The position numbers and the translations under genes were made by a program. Positions 38,824 to 47,840 of a DNA stretch of 64,000 nt are shown here, piece by piece; the first letter of the stretch is position 1; each line of letters starts with the position of its first letter. The stretch lies in contig NZ_SDGY01000001.1 of the NCBI RefSeq assembly GCF_008107645.1, positions 839,630-903,629 on the forward strand, given 5' to 3'. This DNA comes from Leuconostoc litchii (GTDB lineage Bacteria > Bacillota > Bacilli > Lactobacillales > Lactobacillaceae). The notes under the pieces are model-generated. The model worked only from the letters and a program-made list of their open reading frames with translations, was not told where the DNA came from and ran no database searches.

Positions 38824-39030
38824 AGACCAAAACAAAGTGCGGACGCTCTACCGTGGTACCACCGCAATTTGTAATGATCTTAAAAATCTTTACCTTTATA
38901 ACTCATAACGCTGAGGAGCGGTGATTTTTCAATCACAATTTAGTCTAGTAGCACAAAAGAACCGCTGTGTGTTTTTCATCAGCCAACACATTTCTATATA
39001 TCATACAGTTTATTTGCATGTCCAGAATTC
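38824..39030 (-). promoter_or_regulatory. T-box leader of alaS
   Basis: The T-box core on the minus strand is GCGGTGGTACCACGG (38851-38865). Its variable base T would pair with A73 of tRNA-Ala. The CAAA-TGCGG/CCGCA-TTTG stem around it is followed by T-rich sequence. Small hairpins (GTGATT/AATCAC, CGCT/AGCG) lie in the middle. Stem I is reduced or atypical: the best specifier is GCT (38950-38952), followed by A and a UCUGG/CUAGA lower stem, but the usual GAA/AGUA loop is not evident. Confidence 0.8.
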
Positions 39031-39047
39031 TTAATTATTATATCATA

Positions 39048-40382
39048 TTACCAACCAATATGATTATCTGTTTTTGGTAAAGAAATTTTCCCCGCTGCTA
39101 ACTCAGAAAACGCTTGTTCTAAAATATTAAATGCTCGTTGTAGCGTTTCTTTTTCGATAACCAGTGGTGGTTGAAAACGTAACGTATTTCCCCTCAAACT
39201 AATCATAATCGCACCTAATTCAAAAATACGATAAATTAATTTATTAGTTGCGTCACTATCCGGACGGCCTTTTTCGTCAATAATGTCAATGCCACCATTC
39301 AAGCCATAGACACGAACATCGCCAATAAAAGAGTAACGCTTAGCTGCTGAATCAAAGAAAGTTTTAGCGAGATTACCAAATTGTTTGGAACGTTCAATTA
39401 GATGTTCTTCTCTAATAACATCTAATGTTGCCAATGCAGCCGCGGCTGTCACCGGATTCCCTGCCGTTGTATAGACATTAGCTGGTGCTTCCAAACTAGA
39501 CATAATTTCTTTACGCCCAATAACAGCACTTAACGGTAAGCCACTAGCAATAGATTTACCAATGCTCATTATGTCAGGAGCAATACCAAAGTGATCTATC
39601 GACCACATTTTACCAGTTCTGCCTAGCCCTTGATTAACTTCGTCCACAGCAAACACAATACCGTTTTGACGAGTAAATTCATAAACCAATTCCATATATC
39701 GCTGTGGTGCTTTAATAATACCACCGTCTCCCTGTATCGGTTCAATAATAACCAGCGCTACTTCATCAGCGGGTAGATAAGTTTCAAACGGTAACTTAAA
39801 TTGATTAAACATCCGAATCGAAAAATCATCTTCTGATTCCCCAGATAAACGTTGATGTTGGTCAGGATAAGGTATTTTCACTATATTAGGTAATAATGGA
39901 CCAATTTTCCTAGTCATGTTTAAGCTAACGCCAGAAATTGAAATTGAACCATATGTTGATCCATGATAGGCCCCTGTAAAACTTATTACATATTGTTTTC
40001 CTGTATAACCACGAGCAAATTTGATAATAGCGTCATTAGCATCTGATCCAGAATTTCCAAAAGCCACTTGCTTTTCAAAATTTCCAGGTACAATATCAAC
40101 TAACTTTTTAGCTAGCTTTGCTGTGCTAGTATTAGCAAAATAGGCTGGCGTGTATTGTATTAACTTTTTAGCCTGATTTGTAATAGCTTGAACAACTTTT
40201 GGATGCGCATGTCCTGTATTTGTGGCACTAGCACTTGCTAACAAATCAATGTAATCATGACCATCAGCATCGGTAATAATAGCGCCATTTCCATGGTCAA
40301 CAACAATATCAAAATACTTAACTCGTGTAGCATCTGCTAAATTTTTTTTCTCTTCATTCAAAATTTCTTTATTTTTTGACAT
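39048..40382 (-). CDS. Isoleucine 2-epimerase-like PLP enzyme
   Basis: Class III aminotransferase-fold enzyme, 444 residues. It resembles the isoleucine 2-epimerase described in Lactobacillus buchneri/otakiensis over its length, including SGSDANDAIIKFARGYTG, YHGSTYGS, EPIQGDGGIIKAP, FAVDEVNQGLGRTGKMW and the HIGW C-terminus. The PLP-binding lysine is Lys276 (SIGKSIASGLPLSAVIG). That enzyme interconverts L-Ile and D-allo-Ile and racemises Leu and Val. The APC permease gene upstream is separated by a hairpin, so the two may handle branched-chain amino acids together. A GABA-type aminotransferase is the alternative. Confidence 0.82.
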   Translation of the reverse strand: MSKNKEILNEEKKNLADATRVKYFDIVVDHGNGAIITDADGHDYIDLLASASATNTGHAHPKVVQAITNQAKKLIQYTPAYFANTSTAKLAKKLVDIVPGNFEKQVAFGNSGSDANDAIIKFARGYTGKQYVISFTGAYHGSTYGSISISGVSLNMTRKIGPLLPNIVKIPYPDQHQRLSGESEDDFSIRMFNQFKLPFETYLPADEVALVIIEPIQGDGGIIKAPQRYMELVYEFTRQNGIVFAVDEVNQGLGRTGKMWSIDHFGIAPDIMSIGKSIASGLPLSAVIGRKEIMSSLEAPANVYTTAGNPVTAAAALATLDVIREEHLIERSKQFGNLAKTFFDSAAKRYSFIGDVRVYGLNGGIDIIDEKGRPDSDATNKLIYRIFELGAIMISLRGNTLRFQPPLVIEKETLQRAFNILEQAFSELAAGKISLPKTDNHIGW

Positions 40383-40410
40383 ATTTGACAGCTTTCAGAA
40401 TTTTTTATAC

Positions 40411-40438
40411 AAGAAAAGCCCTGTAATACCAGGACTTT
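40411..40438 (-). terminator. Hairpin between the APC permease and epimerase genes
   Basis: Stem AAAGTCCTG/CAGGGCTTT (one wobble pair, six-base loop) followed by a short T-rich run on the minus strand. Read-through into the epimerase is likely because no strong promoter follows. Confidence 0.72.
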
Positions 40439-40443
40439 AAAAA

Positions 40444-41874
40444 TTATTTTTGAGATAACTTACTGTGCTTAGAACCATATAGTGCATAAATAATCAAACC
40501 AAGTACGAACCAACCAAAAGCATAGATTTTTGCTTGATTATCCAGTTCATAGAAAATAAATCCTGAGCCCAATGCTGCTAATGCTGGCATAACAGGATAA
40601 AATGGCATCTTAAACCCTGGTTCTTGAATATCTTTCCCTTCACGAGGACGTAATGCATAAATACCAAGCGAAACAATAATAAAAGCAATTAATGTACCGG
40701 CAGAGATTAAGCCAGCTAACTCTGTAAAGCTAAACACAGAACCAATTAAGATAGCAATAATAGATAATACTAACAATGCATTATTTGGTAAGCCTTTATC
40801 ATTAACTTTCCCTAAGAAACTTGGTAACAAGCCGTCACGGCCAAAGGCATAAAGTAAACGAGAACCAGCCAGCATCATACCTATGATTGCTGTGAACATA
40901 CCTACTAATGCCACAACTGATAGTAAGTTCGATGTAAATTCATGGCCTGAATGCAACAATGCCCATGCAGCAGGAGCAGCATTATCAGCATACTTTGTGT
41001 AATGGAACATACCTACTAATACAAGCGCAACTGTCACAAATAGTATCGTTGCAACAATCAAAGAACCAATAATACCACGAGGCATTGTTTTCTTTGGATC
41101 TTTTGCTTCCGCAGAACTTGCAGCTATTGAATCAAAGCCGATATAAGCTAAGAAAATTTGTGAAGCCCCAGCGAAAATTCCTGGCCAACCACCAAAATCA
41201 GTTCCAGCCTTATGTGCTGGGATAAATGGTACATAGTTACCAGGATGAATAGCTGTCAAGCCAACACCAATAAAGATCAAGATAACCAATACCTTACCAA
41301 CAACTAAAATATTTTCTACACGAGCAGTCGTATTTGTACCACGCCATAGTAGTACAGCAACAATTAACACGGCAAATAATGAAGCTATATCAATGACACC
41401 GCCATTTCCAGCCGCAAAAGAGCTCGCTAACGCTGGTGGCAACACTAAGTTATGTGAACCAAGGAATAATTTAAAGTTAGCAGACCATCCGGAAGCAACA
41501 AAAGCTACGGCAATAAAGTATTCTGCTAACAATGCCCAACCAGCTATCCAGCCAAATACCTCACCAAAGACAACATTTGCCCATGAGTAAGCTGAACCTG
41601 CAAATGGCAATGCTGAAGCAAATTCAGCATATGCAAATGCTGCAAGTCCGGAAACAATAGCAGCTATAACAAACGAAATTGCAACAGCTGGACCAGCATG
41701 ATTTGCTGCAACAATGCCTGGCAATGTAAAGATTGCTGTCGATACAATTGTACCAATTCCTAAGGCCAACATTTCTTTGACACCTAATGTTTTTCTCAAA
41801 TGGCGGTCACTGGTAAGGAAACTAGCAGGGCTCGCTCTATGAAACCACCCTGTTTTTATTTTTTTTTCTGACAT
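40444..41874 (-). CDS. APC family amino acid permease
   Basis: Amino acid/cation transporter of 476 residues with about 12-13 membrane segments. The first helix carries LALGIGTIVSTAIFTLPG and later GFDSIAASSAEAKDPKKTMP, as in YfnA/CAT-type permeases. The substrate is not visible; linkage to a branched-chain amino acid epimerase suggests a neutral or branched-chain amino acid. A strong promoter lies upstream, and AAGGGA precedes the ATG. Confidence 0.88.
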   Translation of the reverse strand: MSEKKIKTGWFHRASPASFLTSDRHLRKTLGVKEMLALGIGTIVSTAIFTLPGIVAANHAGPAVAISFVIAAIVSGLAAFAYAEFASALPFAGSAYSWANVVFGEVFGWIAGWALLAEYFIAVAFVASGWSANFKLFLGSHNLVLPPALASSFAAGNGGVIDIASLFAVLIVAVLLWRGTNTTARVENILVVGKVLVILIFIGVGLTAIHPGNYVPFIPAHKAGTDFGGWPGIFAGASQIFLAYIGFDSIAASSAEAKDPKKTMPRGIIGSLIVATILFVTVALVLVGMFHYTKYADNAAPAAWALLHSGHEFTSNLLSVVALVGMFTAIIGMMLAGSRLLYAFGRDGLLPSFLGKVNDKGLPNNALLVLSIIAILIGSVFSFTELAGLISAGTLIAFIIVSLGIYALRPREGKDIQEPGFKMPFYPVMPALAALGSGFIFYELDNQAKIYAFGWFVLGLIIYALYGSKHSKLSQK

Positions 41875-41915
41875 ACGTTTGTTTATCCCTTCAACTCTTT
41901 AAAAGTTACTTTAAT

Positions 41916-41944
41916 ATATTAACATTTTCTAATTTTATTGTCAA
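41916..41944 (-). promoter_or_regulatory. Promoter of the APC permease-epimerase unit
   Basis: TTGACA (41939-41944) and TAATAT (41916-41921) on the minus strand with a 17-base spacer. Confidence 0.78.
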
Positions 41945-42052
41945 TATTTCCCATATAACAAATGATTATACCAATGAAATTGTTATTTTGGTTGATTTAA
42001 ATAATAAAATATATTTGATACACAAAATAAATTGCATCACTTTTTTTAAACT

Positions 42053-42085
42053 AAAAATGCTATTCCCTACAGGAATAGCATTTTT
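42053..42085 (-). terminator. Terminator after gntP
   Basis: Perfect 14-bp stem AAAAATGCTATTCC/GGAATAGCATTTTT with a five-base loop, immediately after the gntP stop. Confidence 0.92.
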
Positions 42086-42086
42086 A

Positions 42087-43469
42087 TTAAGCAAATATTG
42101 ATGTCATAATCAAAATAATAATCAACCCGGTTACCGAGATGATTGTTTCCAAAACAGTCCAGATTTGGAAAGTTTGTTTTACTGATAAATCAAAGAATTC
42201 TTTGAAGATCCAAAAGCCAGCATCGTTAACATGCGATGCAATCAACGAACCAGCACCGATAGCTAAGGCAACAAATACTGGTAATAATGTATTACCCGGG
42301 TTAGCTGCTAAAATTCCAGTCACAATACCAGCTGCTGTCATACCAGCAACGGTAGCTGAACCCACGGAAACTCGTAAGACAGCGGCTACTGCCCAAGCAA
42401 ACAATACAATAGCGATTGGACTCATTGCCCCACCCGCTTGAAAGATTGTTGCAATTTTATCAGATAATCCAGATGTTACTAATACACCACGTAAGGCGCC
42501 ACCACCACCGACAATTAGTAAAATACCTGCAACAGCAGACATCCCTTCATTTAATGATTTGCCGACTTCCACCATTGTTTTTTTCTGCCAAATACCCATT
42601 GTAAAGATAGCAAAAACTAATGCAATTGTCATAGCTACAGCTGGATTAGCTACAAATTCAACAATTTGATCAACTGTATTGGGATTTTTTGGTGTTACAC
42701 CGCCAGTATAAATCAATTTATAGATTGTTGCGATAATCATGAATACTAACGGGAAAACTGAAGTTAATACTGATAATCCAAAATTTGGTGTTGCTTTTAA
42801 ATCATATTTTTTAGCCGGACCAACGGCTTCAATTTCCGTTTTAAATTGAAAAGCATCTGGTGCATATTTTTGCGCTAATTTAGTAAATGCTGGACCAGCT
42901 ACAACTGCTGTAATTACTGAGACAATCAAGCCAAAAATCAACATCATACCAATATTAGCGCCTAAAGCTGAGGCAACAGCTGTTGGTGCTGGCTGTGGTG
43001 GTAAAAACCCTTGCGCTGAACTCAAGGCAGCGGTCATAGAAATACCTAAGTATAGTAAAGGTACACCGGCTTCAATAGCAACCGCAAATACGATTGGAAT
43101 TAACAACACCATACCAACACCAAATATCATAGAAATACCAATAATAAATGATGCAATTAATACTGCCCATTGTAGGCGTTTAACACCAAACCAATCAATC
43201 AAGGTTTTAGCAATACGGTAAGATCCTCCAGCATCAGCTACTAAACGACCAATCATACCACCAAAGATAAAGATTACTGAGTTTGGTCCAAGAATATTTC
43301 CAACACCCTCGCTACCCAGAACAGCGTTTGGGATTTCCATAGGTTTCATGCCTAATAATAATGCCAAAATAAAAGCAGTAATAATCAGTGAAACAAATGT
43401 GTTCAATTTTAATTTAGCAATTAACACCAATAAAATTAAAATTGACACCACCAACATAACAAATTCCAT
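42087..43469 (-). CDS. gntP: Gluconate permease GntP
   Basis: Gluconate:proton symporter of the GntP family, 460 residues with about 12-14 membrane segments. Recognisable blocks are IFIFGGMIGRLVADAGGSYRI, GFLPPQPAPTAVASALGANI and GSLIASHVNDAGFWIFKEFF. It follows gntK after 81 bases. The only good Shine-Dalgarno (AAGGAG, 43500-43505) is 30 bases from the ATG with a hairpin in between. Confidence 0.93.
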   Translation of the reverse strand: MEFVMLVVSILILLVLIAKLKLNTFVSLIITAFILALLLGMKPMEIPNAVLGSEGVGNILGPNSVIFIFGGMIGRLVADAGGSYRIAKTLIDWFGVKRLQWAVLIASFIIGISMIFGVGMVLLIPIVFAVAIEAGVPLLYLGISMTAALSSAQGFLPPQPAPTAVASALGANIGMMLIFGLIVSVITAVVAGPAFTKLAQKYAPDAFQFKTEIEAVGPAKKYDLKATPNFGLSVLTSVFPLVFMIIATIYKLIYTGGVTPKNPNTVDQIVEFVANPAVAMTIALVFAIFTMGIWQKKTMVEVGKSLNEGMSAVAGILLIVGGGGALRGVLVTSGLSDKIATIFQAGGAMSPIAIVLFAWAVAAVLRVSVGSATVAGMTAAGIVTGILAANPGNTLLPVFVALAIGAGSLIASHVNDAGFWIFKEFFDLSVKQTFQIWTVLETIISVTGLIIILIMTSIFA

Positions 43470-43505
43470 CTACTTGTGTTAACGGTCTTTAACCGTTATC
43501 TCCTT
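43470..43505 (-). promoter_or_regulatory. gntP translation start with hairpin between Shine-Dalgarno and ATG
   Basis: AAGGAG (43500-43505) is followed by a seven-bp stem TAACGGT/ACCGTTA (43492-43498 with 43480-43486) and ten bases before the ATG. If the hairpin forms, the effective spacing is about 11 bases. No ATG, GTG or TTG in any frame lies nearer the Shine-Dalgarno. Confidence 0.6.
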
Positions 43506-43550
43506 TTCATCACAAATACATTCTTCCCCACTAGTATTTCTATAGCTAAA

Positions 43551-45089
43551 TTATTTTGAATGTTTTCTTTGATAGTTAGCAATATTTTGATATTCTGTCT
43601 GCAGTTGTCTAGAAAGACGAATAAAAATTGGTGCTAATTCTCGATAGGCTTCAAAGTTTTTAGGCTCTGGTAGGTAAGTGTTAGCTGCCCCTACATATTT
43701 TTCGATTTCATATAAACTATCAATTTTCCCTAAAGCTTTTTGGGCTACAATAACTGCGGCTAAGGCACCAGATTCAAATGCTTCTGGCACAGTCACTGGT
43801 TGTTCAAAAATATCAGCAAACATTTGGCGCCACAATGGTGAACGTGCAAAGCCACCTGTTGCCTGAATTGACTTCAAACCACCTACAACTTCTTCAAGCG
43901 CCAAGCTCACCATGAACACATTAAATGTAATACCCTCTAGCACAGCACGCAACATATGTGCACGAGTATGGCCATGATTCAAGCCAAAGAATGATCCACG
44001 AGCATTGGCATCCCAAATTGGGGCACGTTCACCGCCCAGATACGGATGAAAAATCAACCCTTCAGAACCAGCAGGAATGCGCTCTGCTATTTCTGTTAAT
44101 AAGTCGTAAGAATCCTTTCCCAATAAGGCAGCTGTTGATTTTTCAGCATCAAACATGTTATCACGTGCCCATCTAAATACATCCCCACCGTTATTAACCG
44201 GACCACCTACAACCCAATTATCTTTATCTAATGCATATGTAAAGGTACGTCCCTTTGGATCGATAACTGGTTTTTCAGACACAACACGAATTGCGCCCGA
44301 AGTACCAATTGTAATAGCTGCAACACCTGGTTTAACCGCATTAACTCCTAAGTTTGATAATGGCCCGTCGCCAGCACCATAGACAAACGGTGTATTAGCC
44401 GGAATACCAATCAATGTGGCATATTTTTCAAACATATTGTCTTCATATTCATAAGGCTCTACAGGTAGAGGTAATTGGTCTTTACGAACACCTGTAACTG
44501 CGAGCGCTTGCTCATCCCAATCTAAATTAAAGATATTAAATAAGCCAGTGCCTGAAGCAATAGAAATATCCATCTTATTTGAACCAAAAAGTCGATGGAA
44601 CAAATATTCTTTAATTCCTAAGTAATGACCTGCTTTATTATAAATATCAGCGTGTTCTGCCTTAAGCCATAATAATTTTGACAATGGTGCCATGGGATGA
44701 ATAGGTGTACCAGTATTTTTGTAAATCTGTTCCCCTAATCCATTTGCTTTTAATTCTTCAGTGTACTCTACTGCGCGCGTGTCAGCCCATGTAATAGCGC
44801 GTGTTAATGGCTCCCATTGTTCATCAAACGCGATGAGCGAATGCATTGCTGAACTAAATGATACTGCCGAAATTGTGTTTCCTTTGCTCAAATTAGCATC
44901 TCGAACCACTTCAGATAACGCAGAAATTAATGCCTCAAACAGTTCGTTCAAATCTTCTTCAGCCATATCGGGCAAATTACGATATAATGGATAACTTTTA
45001 TTTGCACTTGCAACGACCACGTTTTGATCATCAAAAAGAACAGCTTTTGTCGATGTTGTGCCGACGTCGACACCAATCATATACTCCAT
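43551..45089 (-). CDS. gntK: Gluconate kinase GntK (FGGY family)
   Basis: Cytoplasmic sugar kinase, 512 residues, phosphorylating gluconate to 6-phosphogluconate. The ATPase start motif MIGVDVGTTSTKAVLFD, the FGGY N-domain (TWADTRA), the nucleotide site GAGDGPLSNLG and GTSGAIRV, and the C-terminal GGFARSPLWRQMFADIF are present. The gluconate assignment comes from neighbours gntP and gnd. GAGG precedes the ATG at seven bases. A terminator after gnd lies 50 bases upstream, so it may have its own promoter. Confidence 0.93.
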   Translation of the reverse strand: MEYMIGVDVGTTSTKAVLFDDQNVVVASANKSYPLYRNLPDMAEEDLNELFEALISALSEVVRDANLSKGNTISAVSFSSAMHSLIAFDEQWEPLTRAITWADTRAVEYTEELKANGLGEQIYKNTGTPIHPMAPLSKLLWLKAEHADIYNKAGHYLGIKEYLFHRLFGSNKMDISIASGTGLFNIFNLDWDEQALAVTGVRKDQLPLPVEPYEYEDNMFEKYATLIGIPANTPFVYGAGDGPLSNLGVNAVKPGVAAITIGTSGAIRVVSEKPVIDPKGRTFTYALDKDNWVVGGPVNNGGDVFRWARDNMFDAEKSTAALLGKDSYDLLTEIAERIPAGSEGLIFHPYLGGERAPIWDANARGSFFGLNHGHTRAHMLRAVLEGITFNVFMVSLALEEVVGGLKSIQATGGFARSPLWRQMFADIFEQPVTVPEAFESGALAAVIVAQKALGKIDSLYEIEKYVGAANTYLPEPKNFEAYRELAPIFIRLSRQLQTEYQNIANYQRKHSK

Positions 45090-45141
45090 TTGTCTACCTC
45101 TATATTGATGTTAAGCGTTTATTATTTTCTCTTCCATACAG

Positions 45142-45165
45142 AAAAAGCTCCCTATAGTGGGAGCT
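45142..45165 (-). terminator. Terminator after gnd
   Basis: Stem AGCTCCC/GGGAGCT with a six-base loop followed by TTTTT on the minus strand, between gnd and gntK. Confidence 0.88.
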
Positions 45166-45196
45166 ATGTTCATCGAAATGAACAAATATTTTTTAA

Positions 45197-46105
45197 TTAT
45201 TTTGCTGCGTCCATTGCGTGACCGCCAAAGCCGTTACGCAAAGCTGAAACAACCTTACCAGTAAATGTGTCATCTTGCAGTGAACGGTAACGCATTGCTA
45301 ATGATAAGTAGATAACTGGTGCAGGTACGTCCAAGTCCAATGATTCTTGAACTGTCCACTTACCTTCACCTGAAGAATGCATACGACCAGCGATAGCATC
45401 CAAATGTGGATCCTTGGCAAATTGTTCTTCAGCCAATTCCATCAACCATGAACGGATAACTGATCCGTGGTTCCACAACTTTGAAACAGCTTCGTAGTCG
45501 TAGTCAAATTGTGAAGCTTCCAATACTTCGAATCCTTCAGCAATAGCTTGCATCATACCGTATTCGATACCATTGTGAACCATCTTCAAGTAGTGACCTG
45601 AACCCAAACGACCAGTATACAAGTAACCATCTTCTTCAGAAATTGACTTAAACAAAGGCTCGATAACCTTCCAAGCTTCGGCATCATCGCCACCAATCAT
45701 GAAGTTACCACCATTACGGGCACCGTTCATTCCACCAGAAGTTCCGGCGTCAAAGAACTTAATGCCAGCAGCAGAAGTGCGCTTGTTTTGTTCTAAGTTA
45801 TCCTTATAGTTAGAGTTACCACCATCAATAATGATGTCGCCCTTATCCATCTTCTCAATCAATGTATCGATTGTTGAGTTAGTTGGTACACCAGCTGGTA
45901 CCATAACCCAAACTGCCTTTGGAGATGGCAACTTTGACAACATATCGTCAATGTCAGAAGCAGCTTCAACTGATGCTGAATAATCAGTTGCTTCCTTAAC
46001 AAAGTCAGCATTTAAATCAAATGCAACAACTTCATGACCGTTGTCAACGGCGTTCTTTACCAAGTTCAAGCCCATCTTACCAAGGCCGATCATCGCAAAC
46101 TTCAT
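45197..46105 (-). CDS. gnd: 6-phosphogluconate dehydrogenase, short decarboxylating form
   Basis: Oxidises 6-phosphogluconate to ribulose 5-phosphate and CO2, the central carbon route of heterofermentative metabolism. At 302 residues it is the short (YqeC/GntZ-like) form rather than the usual 470. The Rossmann motif is MIGLGKMGLNLVKNA; the 6PG-binding block FFDAGTSGGMNGARNGGNFM and GHYLKMVHNGIEYGMMQAIAEG follow. Its codon choice is more restricted than its neighbours', which fits high expression. It has its own strong promoter, divergent from rpiR. Confidence 0.95.
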   Translation of the reverse strand: MKFAMIGLGKMGLNLVKNAVDNGHEVVAFDLNADFVKEATDYSASVEAASDIDDMLSKLPSPKAVWVMVPAGVPTNSTIDTLIEKMDKGDIIIDGGNSNYKDNLEQNKRTSAAGIKFFDAGTSGGMNGARNGGNFMIGGDDAEAWKVIEPLFKSISEEDGYLYTGRLGSGHYLKMVHNGIEYGMMQAIAEGFEVLEASQFDYDYEAVSKLWNHGSVIRSWLMELAEEQFAKDPHLDAIAGRMHSSGEGKWTVQESLDLDVPAPVIYLSLAMRYRSLQDDTFTGKVVSALRNGFGGHAMDAAK

Positions 46106-46148
46106 GTCTACTTACCTCTTTGTTTTTTGAGTTTTTAATACAACTATT

Positions 46149-46214
46149 ATTATATGAAAAAAATTTACACAATGCAACCTTATTATTGAAAATTGTTTTC
46201 TAATCTTGTATTAT
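46149..46214. promoter_or_regulatory. Divergent gnd/rpiR promoters with two similar palindromes
   Basis: gnd (minus): TTGCAT (46172-46177), 17 bases, TATAAT (46149-46154). rpiR (plus): TTGAAA (46186-46191), 17 bases, TATTAT (46209-46214). A palindrome-like TGAAAAAAATTTACA (46155-46169) fills the gnd spacer, and GAAAATTGTTTTC (46188-46200) overlaps the rpiR -35 and spacer. Both share TGAAAA-N3-TTT-N-C, with centres about 32 bases apart. These are good candidates for RpiR operators. Confidence 0.7.
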
Positions 46215-46236
46215 TAGTTTAACGGAGCATTAAAAA

Positions 46237-47091
46237 ATGGCAAATAATATTATTGCCCAATTACGGGCACAACGAAAACAATATAATACAACGGAACAAA
46301 AATTCATCGATTTCATCATTAATAATGTCGGCCAAGCTAGCGAAGCTAATATTCAAGAAATGTCTGAACTATCTGGTGTATCCACGGCCACTATTTCACG
46401 TTTTGTGAAAAAAGTCGGTCTAGAGTCATTCCGTGAATTTTCAGTTTCATTGGCAAGTGCTGCCACTCAAATGACAACATCAGTCGATTTATTTGGTGAA
46501 ATTGCCGATAGTGATGATACAATTGCGGTTGCTCAAAAAGTCTTTGGTGGCGCAGAAAATGCGTTGGCAGCGACTATCAGCAATTTGACTGCTAACCAAT
46601 TAGACGAAGCAACATTGGCTTTGATATCTGCCCGTCGAGTTGGTTTTTTTGGTATTGGCGGATCATCTATTGTTGCTTTTAATGCTTATCACAAATTTTT
46701 ACGTACACCCATTGATGTTATTGCTCATCCGGATTATGACGTGCAATTAATGCAAGCTGTTAAACTAAATTCAAATGACACAGCAGTTGTTATTTCGCAC
46801 TCTGGTAGAAATAAAGATACACTACTCATTGCTAAAAAATTACATGAGCATCATGTAAAAATAATTGTTATAACCTCTTTCAAAGACTCACCTTTAGCAA
46901 AATTAGCTGATTTAGTGTTGCTTTCTTTAGCAGAAGAAGTTAATTTCCGTAGTGAGTCAATGAGTTCTTTAATTGCTCAACTCACTATTATTGATACGTT
47001 ATTTACATTAGTTGGTTCACATTTGTCTCAAGATACACAATATGTTGTTGATACAATGCGTGATGTTATTGAAGAAACGCGTGCACATTAA
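46237..47091 (+). CDS. RpiR/MurR family regulator of the gluconate genes
   Basis: Transcription factor of 284 residues with an N-terminal RpiR helix-turn-helix (about 1-77; NIQEMSELSGVSTATISRFVKKVG) and a C-terminal SIS domain (about 125-255; GFFGIGGSSIVAFNAYHKF, VVISHSGRNKDTLLIAKKL), which binds phosphosugars. Transcription away from gnd, with candidate operators between, suggests it senses 6-phosphogluconate and controls gnd, perhaps gntK and gntP too. The 47091 stop lies inside the terminator. Confidence 0.9.
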   Translation: MANNIIAQLRAQRKQYNTTEQKFIDFIINNVGQASEANIQEMSELSGVSTATISRFVKKVGLESFREFSVSLASAATQMTTSVDLFGEIADSDDTIAVAQKVFGGAENALAATISNLTANQLDEATLALISARRVGFFGIGGSSIVAFNAYHKFLRTPIDVIAHPDYDVQLMQAVKLNSNDTAVVISHSGRNKDTLLIAKKLHEHHVKIIVITSFKDSPLAKLADLVLLSLAEEVNFRSESMSSLIAQLTIIDTLFTLVGSHLSQDTQYVVDTMRDVIEETRAH

Positions 47092-47118
47092 AAGGAGCTC
47101 TCTCGGAGCTCCTTTTAA
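47088..47118. terminator. Bidirectional terminator between rpiR and aldB
   Basis: Perfect 13-bp stem TTAAAAGGAGCTC/GAGCTCCTTTTAA with a five-base loop serving the convergent genes. Confidence 0.9.
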
Positions 47119-47120
47119 TG

Positions 47121-47840
47121 TTAATTTTTTCCGCCTTCACTAGCTTCAATCGCTTTATCTAAGTCAGTAATGTCTTGATTCATTGATCTAAAATCTTCAT
47201 TATTGATTGGTAAATGTTGCAAAAAATTATCAAAAATCTGAATAGTTCCATCAACATCTGTGGCATTGAAATCCAAAACATGACCGGCAAAAGCTAAATC
47301 ATCTGACAAGAAATGCAAATGCCATCCAGCAGCCGTTGGTCCACCAAATACTTTTGGTGCATAGTAACCAACCAATGTACCGATTATATTTTCAGCTTCA
47401 AATTCAGGTTGTTGTTCCGCGACTTGTAATAAACTGGGGTAAGGTTTTTCCTGTCTAGCAACAATACGTACGTGAACGTGAGAGAACTCACCATGTACTT
47501 TTAAAGCAGAGAAAACATTAAATAGTTGTTTATCTTGAAGGCTTTTTGTCAATTCACTATAATTCACTTGCCTGAATGGTAATTTTTGACTCACTTCTGG
47601 TTGATCAAAATGAATAGATGCAAAGGGTAATGTTGTCTGCTTATCAGTTATATGATGGACTTTTCCCGAACTATCAGCCTGATAGGCTTCACCATTTAGG
47701 AAAATACCTTCACCATCAAGACCTTCAAAAGTACCGATTCCAGTGTCCCCATGTTCCAACATTTCAGCAACAGTAATTGTTCCTGACATTTGACGTGCCA
47801 CCAGTTGTGCTAAAGTTCCATGTTGATATATTGTAGTCAT
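47121..47840 (-). CDS. aldB: Alpha-acetolactate decarboxylase
   Basis: Converts alpha-acetolactate to acetoin, steering pyruvate to a neutral product. The length is 239 residues from ATG 47838-47840, chosen because GAGG lies six bases before it. Family blocks include GTFEGLDGEGIFLNG, SHVHVRIVARQEKPYPSL and the metal-binding GWHLHFLSDD with a later GHV. No acetolactate synthase gene adjoins it. A promoter TTGCAA-17-TAAAAT lies upstream. Confidence 0.94.
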   Translation of the reverse strand: MTTIYQHGTLAQLVARQMSGTITVAEMLEHGDTGIGTFEGLDGEGIFLNGEAYQADSSGKVHHITDKQTTLPFASIHFDQPEVSQKLPFRQVNYSELTKSLQDKQLFNVFSALKVHGEFSHVHVRIVARQEKPYPSLLQVAEQQPEFEAENIIGTLVGYYAPKVFGGPTAAGWHLHFLSDDLAFAGHVLDFNATDVDGTIQIFDNFLQHLPINNEDFRSMNQDITDLDKAIEASEGGKN

